From Victivallaceae bacterium (GTDB lineage Bacteria > Chlamydiota > Chlamydiia > Chlamydiales > Chlamydiaceae), in contig JAVXCN010000001.1 in NCBI GenBank assembly GCA_036659455.1, positions 784,530-848,529 of the forward strand: 64,000 nucleotides of DNA, in the 5' to 3' direction. The first letter of the stretch is position 1. Each line of letters begins with the position of its first letter. The translations under genes and the position numbers were made by a program. Shown here one piece after another: positions 62,904 through 64,000 of this stretch. Below the pieces are notes generated by a model. It worked only from the letters and a program-made list of their open reading frames with translations, was not told the origin of the DNA and made no database searches.

Positions 62904-64000
62904 CTAGACAATGAGATTTACCTGCCCGTTGGCATGAATTCTGATGCTGAATTCTTTATGGTTAAGATCGATTTCGTTATAAGAACTTAAAGCATCTTCA
63001 AAATGCAATTCCGTGTCCGTTTCCAGGAGATTCTTTGTTTTCATATCATTATAGGTTAATAACGTCTGAGAAAAGATTTTAAGTGTGGAGGCAATGACCT
63101 CTTTTCGATTATTATCTTCTATTACCAAACGAGAAGACAGACTTTTGATTAAGTCCGAAAGACCCTTCATATTTAACTTTTTAGGGGTGTCCGCATGGAA
63201 ACAATGAGCGATAAAAACTTTGGCTTCAAGTTCGGAAAGTTTTGAAAAGCCTTCTTTCAGGAATATTCCATCGGATGATTTCTCCTCACAACCGACTAAA
63301 ACAGCTATTCGAGTCAAAGCTTCATCGATTTTATTCGTAGGATCAAATCCGAAAGATTTAGCCTTAGAGGATAAATAATAGTAATATGCGACTTTTGCTC
63401 CGTAATCTTTTAGTAAACGATTAGCTTGAATAAAGGAGGAAAAATCTTTGTAAAAAACAGCATCACAGCCGAATTGTCCACAAGCGCTCAAAAAATAAAG
63501 AGATAAATCGACTGAGGCAAGCACGGGATCATTGACCGAGTTTAATTTTTCCCAAGCAAAGAACGATTCAGTTAAATTAAAGACGTTGGGATAATCGATT
63601 ATGTGACCGACTTGCTGCAGATAAGTTTTTAAATGTTCAGACAAACGAGCATAAGAAGGAGCCAGTTCGGGAAATCTGTTAAGAACTTGAAATGCCTTTT
63701 TTCGGAAAACCGATTCATTGTCTTCCCTGAAATAAGGTTGAAAAATCTGACGTGCTTTTAAAGAGTTGCCTATCCTTCTAAAGATAACCGCACTTTCAAA
63801 AAATCTGACACTTTGCTCTTTCCCTGATTGAATACTCAAAGAAGCCGACAATTGCTTGAAATATTTGTGTATGGATATAAATTGCTTGAAGGGTAGGACT
63901 GCTCCTTCCTGCAGAGACAATAATGAATTATAGGCTGTTTTCGAGCCGTCCAAAATTAGGTTGAGATAAGCTAAACTTCTAATAGCTTCATCGAATTCCG
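62904..64000 (-). CDS. Hypothetical helical repeat-like protein (5' end outside window)
   Basis: The frame is open to the right edge, so the start lies outside; a TTG at 63953 is not needed, since 15 more in-frame codons (beginning E-F-D-E-A-I-R-S-L-A-Y-L) continue to the edge. About 364 residues are visible. They are mostly helical, with short repeated patterns like those of TPR proteins in the first 130 residues (DEAIRSLAYLNLIL, GNSLKARQIFQPYF). The C-terminal end FSIRIHANGQVNLIV is beta-like. I do not recognise a family; C. trachomatis CT733 is the positional counterpart. Confidence 0.7.
   Translation of the reverse strand, partial: EFDEAIRSLAYLNLILDGSKTAYNSLLSLQEGAVLPFKQFISIHKYFKQLSASLSIQSGKEQSVRFFESAVIFRRIGNSLKARQIFQPYFREDNESVFRKKAFQVLNRFPELAPSYARLSEHLKTYLQQVGHIIDYPNVFNLTESFFAWEKLNSVNDPVLASVDLSLYFLSACGQFGCDAVFYKDFSSFIQANRLLKDYGAKVAYYYYLSSKAKSFGFDPTNKIDEALTRIAVLVGCEEKSSDGIFLKEGFSKLSELEAKVFIAHCFHADTPKKLNMKGLSDLIKSLSSRLVIEDNNRKEVIASTLKIFSQTLLTYNDMKTKNLLETDTELHFEDALSSYNEIDLNHKEFSIRIHANGQVNLIV

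Overview
This is about 64 kb of a chlamydial chromosome, roughly 37-38 % GC by eye, with dense coding on both strands and many genes overlapping by 1-50 bases. Protein similarity and gene order both point to the family Chlamydiaceae or a close sister lineage. The order matches two blocks of Chlamydia trachomatis as I remember its CT numbering: about CT571 down to CT554, then about CT697 up to CT733. Two lineage-typical traits support this: a tandem pair of DUF582-type secreted effectors and a PorB-like porin. I cannot name the species.

Block 1 (1-18.5 kb). A plus-strand type II secretion operon opens the window: the 3' part of gspE, then gspF, then five pseudopilin-like genes in the canonical order G-H-I-J-K, followed by a small bilobed membrane protein (Inc-like). 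It converges, across a bidirectional terminator, on a minus-strand operon of lpdA, lipA and the type III secretion genes sctJ-K-L-R-S-T. Beyond these lie a zinc-ribbon membrane protein, a SWIM-SNF2 ATPase and a BrnQ transporter.

Block 2 (18.66 kb to the end) carries:
- nth and mnmE on the minus strand;
- psd, a TPR protein and secA on the plus strand;
- a minus-strand run from tRNA-Gly through tig, clpP, clpX, pcnB and der to a hypothetical gene;
- a second SWIM-SNF2 ATPase, mreB, pckG and two DUF582 effector genes on the plus strand;
- porB;
- a six-gene overlapping minus-strand cluster of FliF-, FliH-, FliI- and FliJ-like export proteins, a UDP-sugar pyrophosphorylase and gpsA;
- gpmA with a NifS-like/NifU-like pair;
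- rluB, a LemA-like protein, birA and rodA;
- a serS / VIT-like / P1B-ATPase operon;
- the riboflavin genes ribD, ribBA and ribH;
- a repeat-like protein cut by the window edge.

The genes cover protein export (T2SS, T3SS, a flagellar-like remnant, Sec), proteostasis (trigger factor, ClpXP), cell shape (MreB, RodA), lipid and lipoate metabolism, translation, and host interaction. The points most worth a second look are: a cysteine desulfurase/NifU pair that has lost its catalytic residues while staying intact and co-transcribed; pseudopilins without the usual glycine at the cleavage site; a FliF-like ring protein with a FliG-like tail; a CCC1/VIT-like protein overlapping a metal ATPase operon; and AT-rich tandem repeats in front of the effector pair. 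I saw no insertion sequence, prophage, CRISPR array or rRNA gene. No gene-free stretch exceeds about 300 bases once the tRNA is counted.
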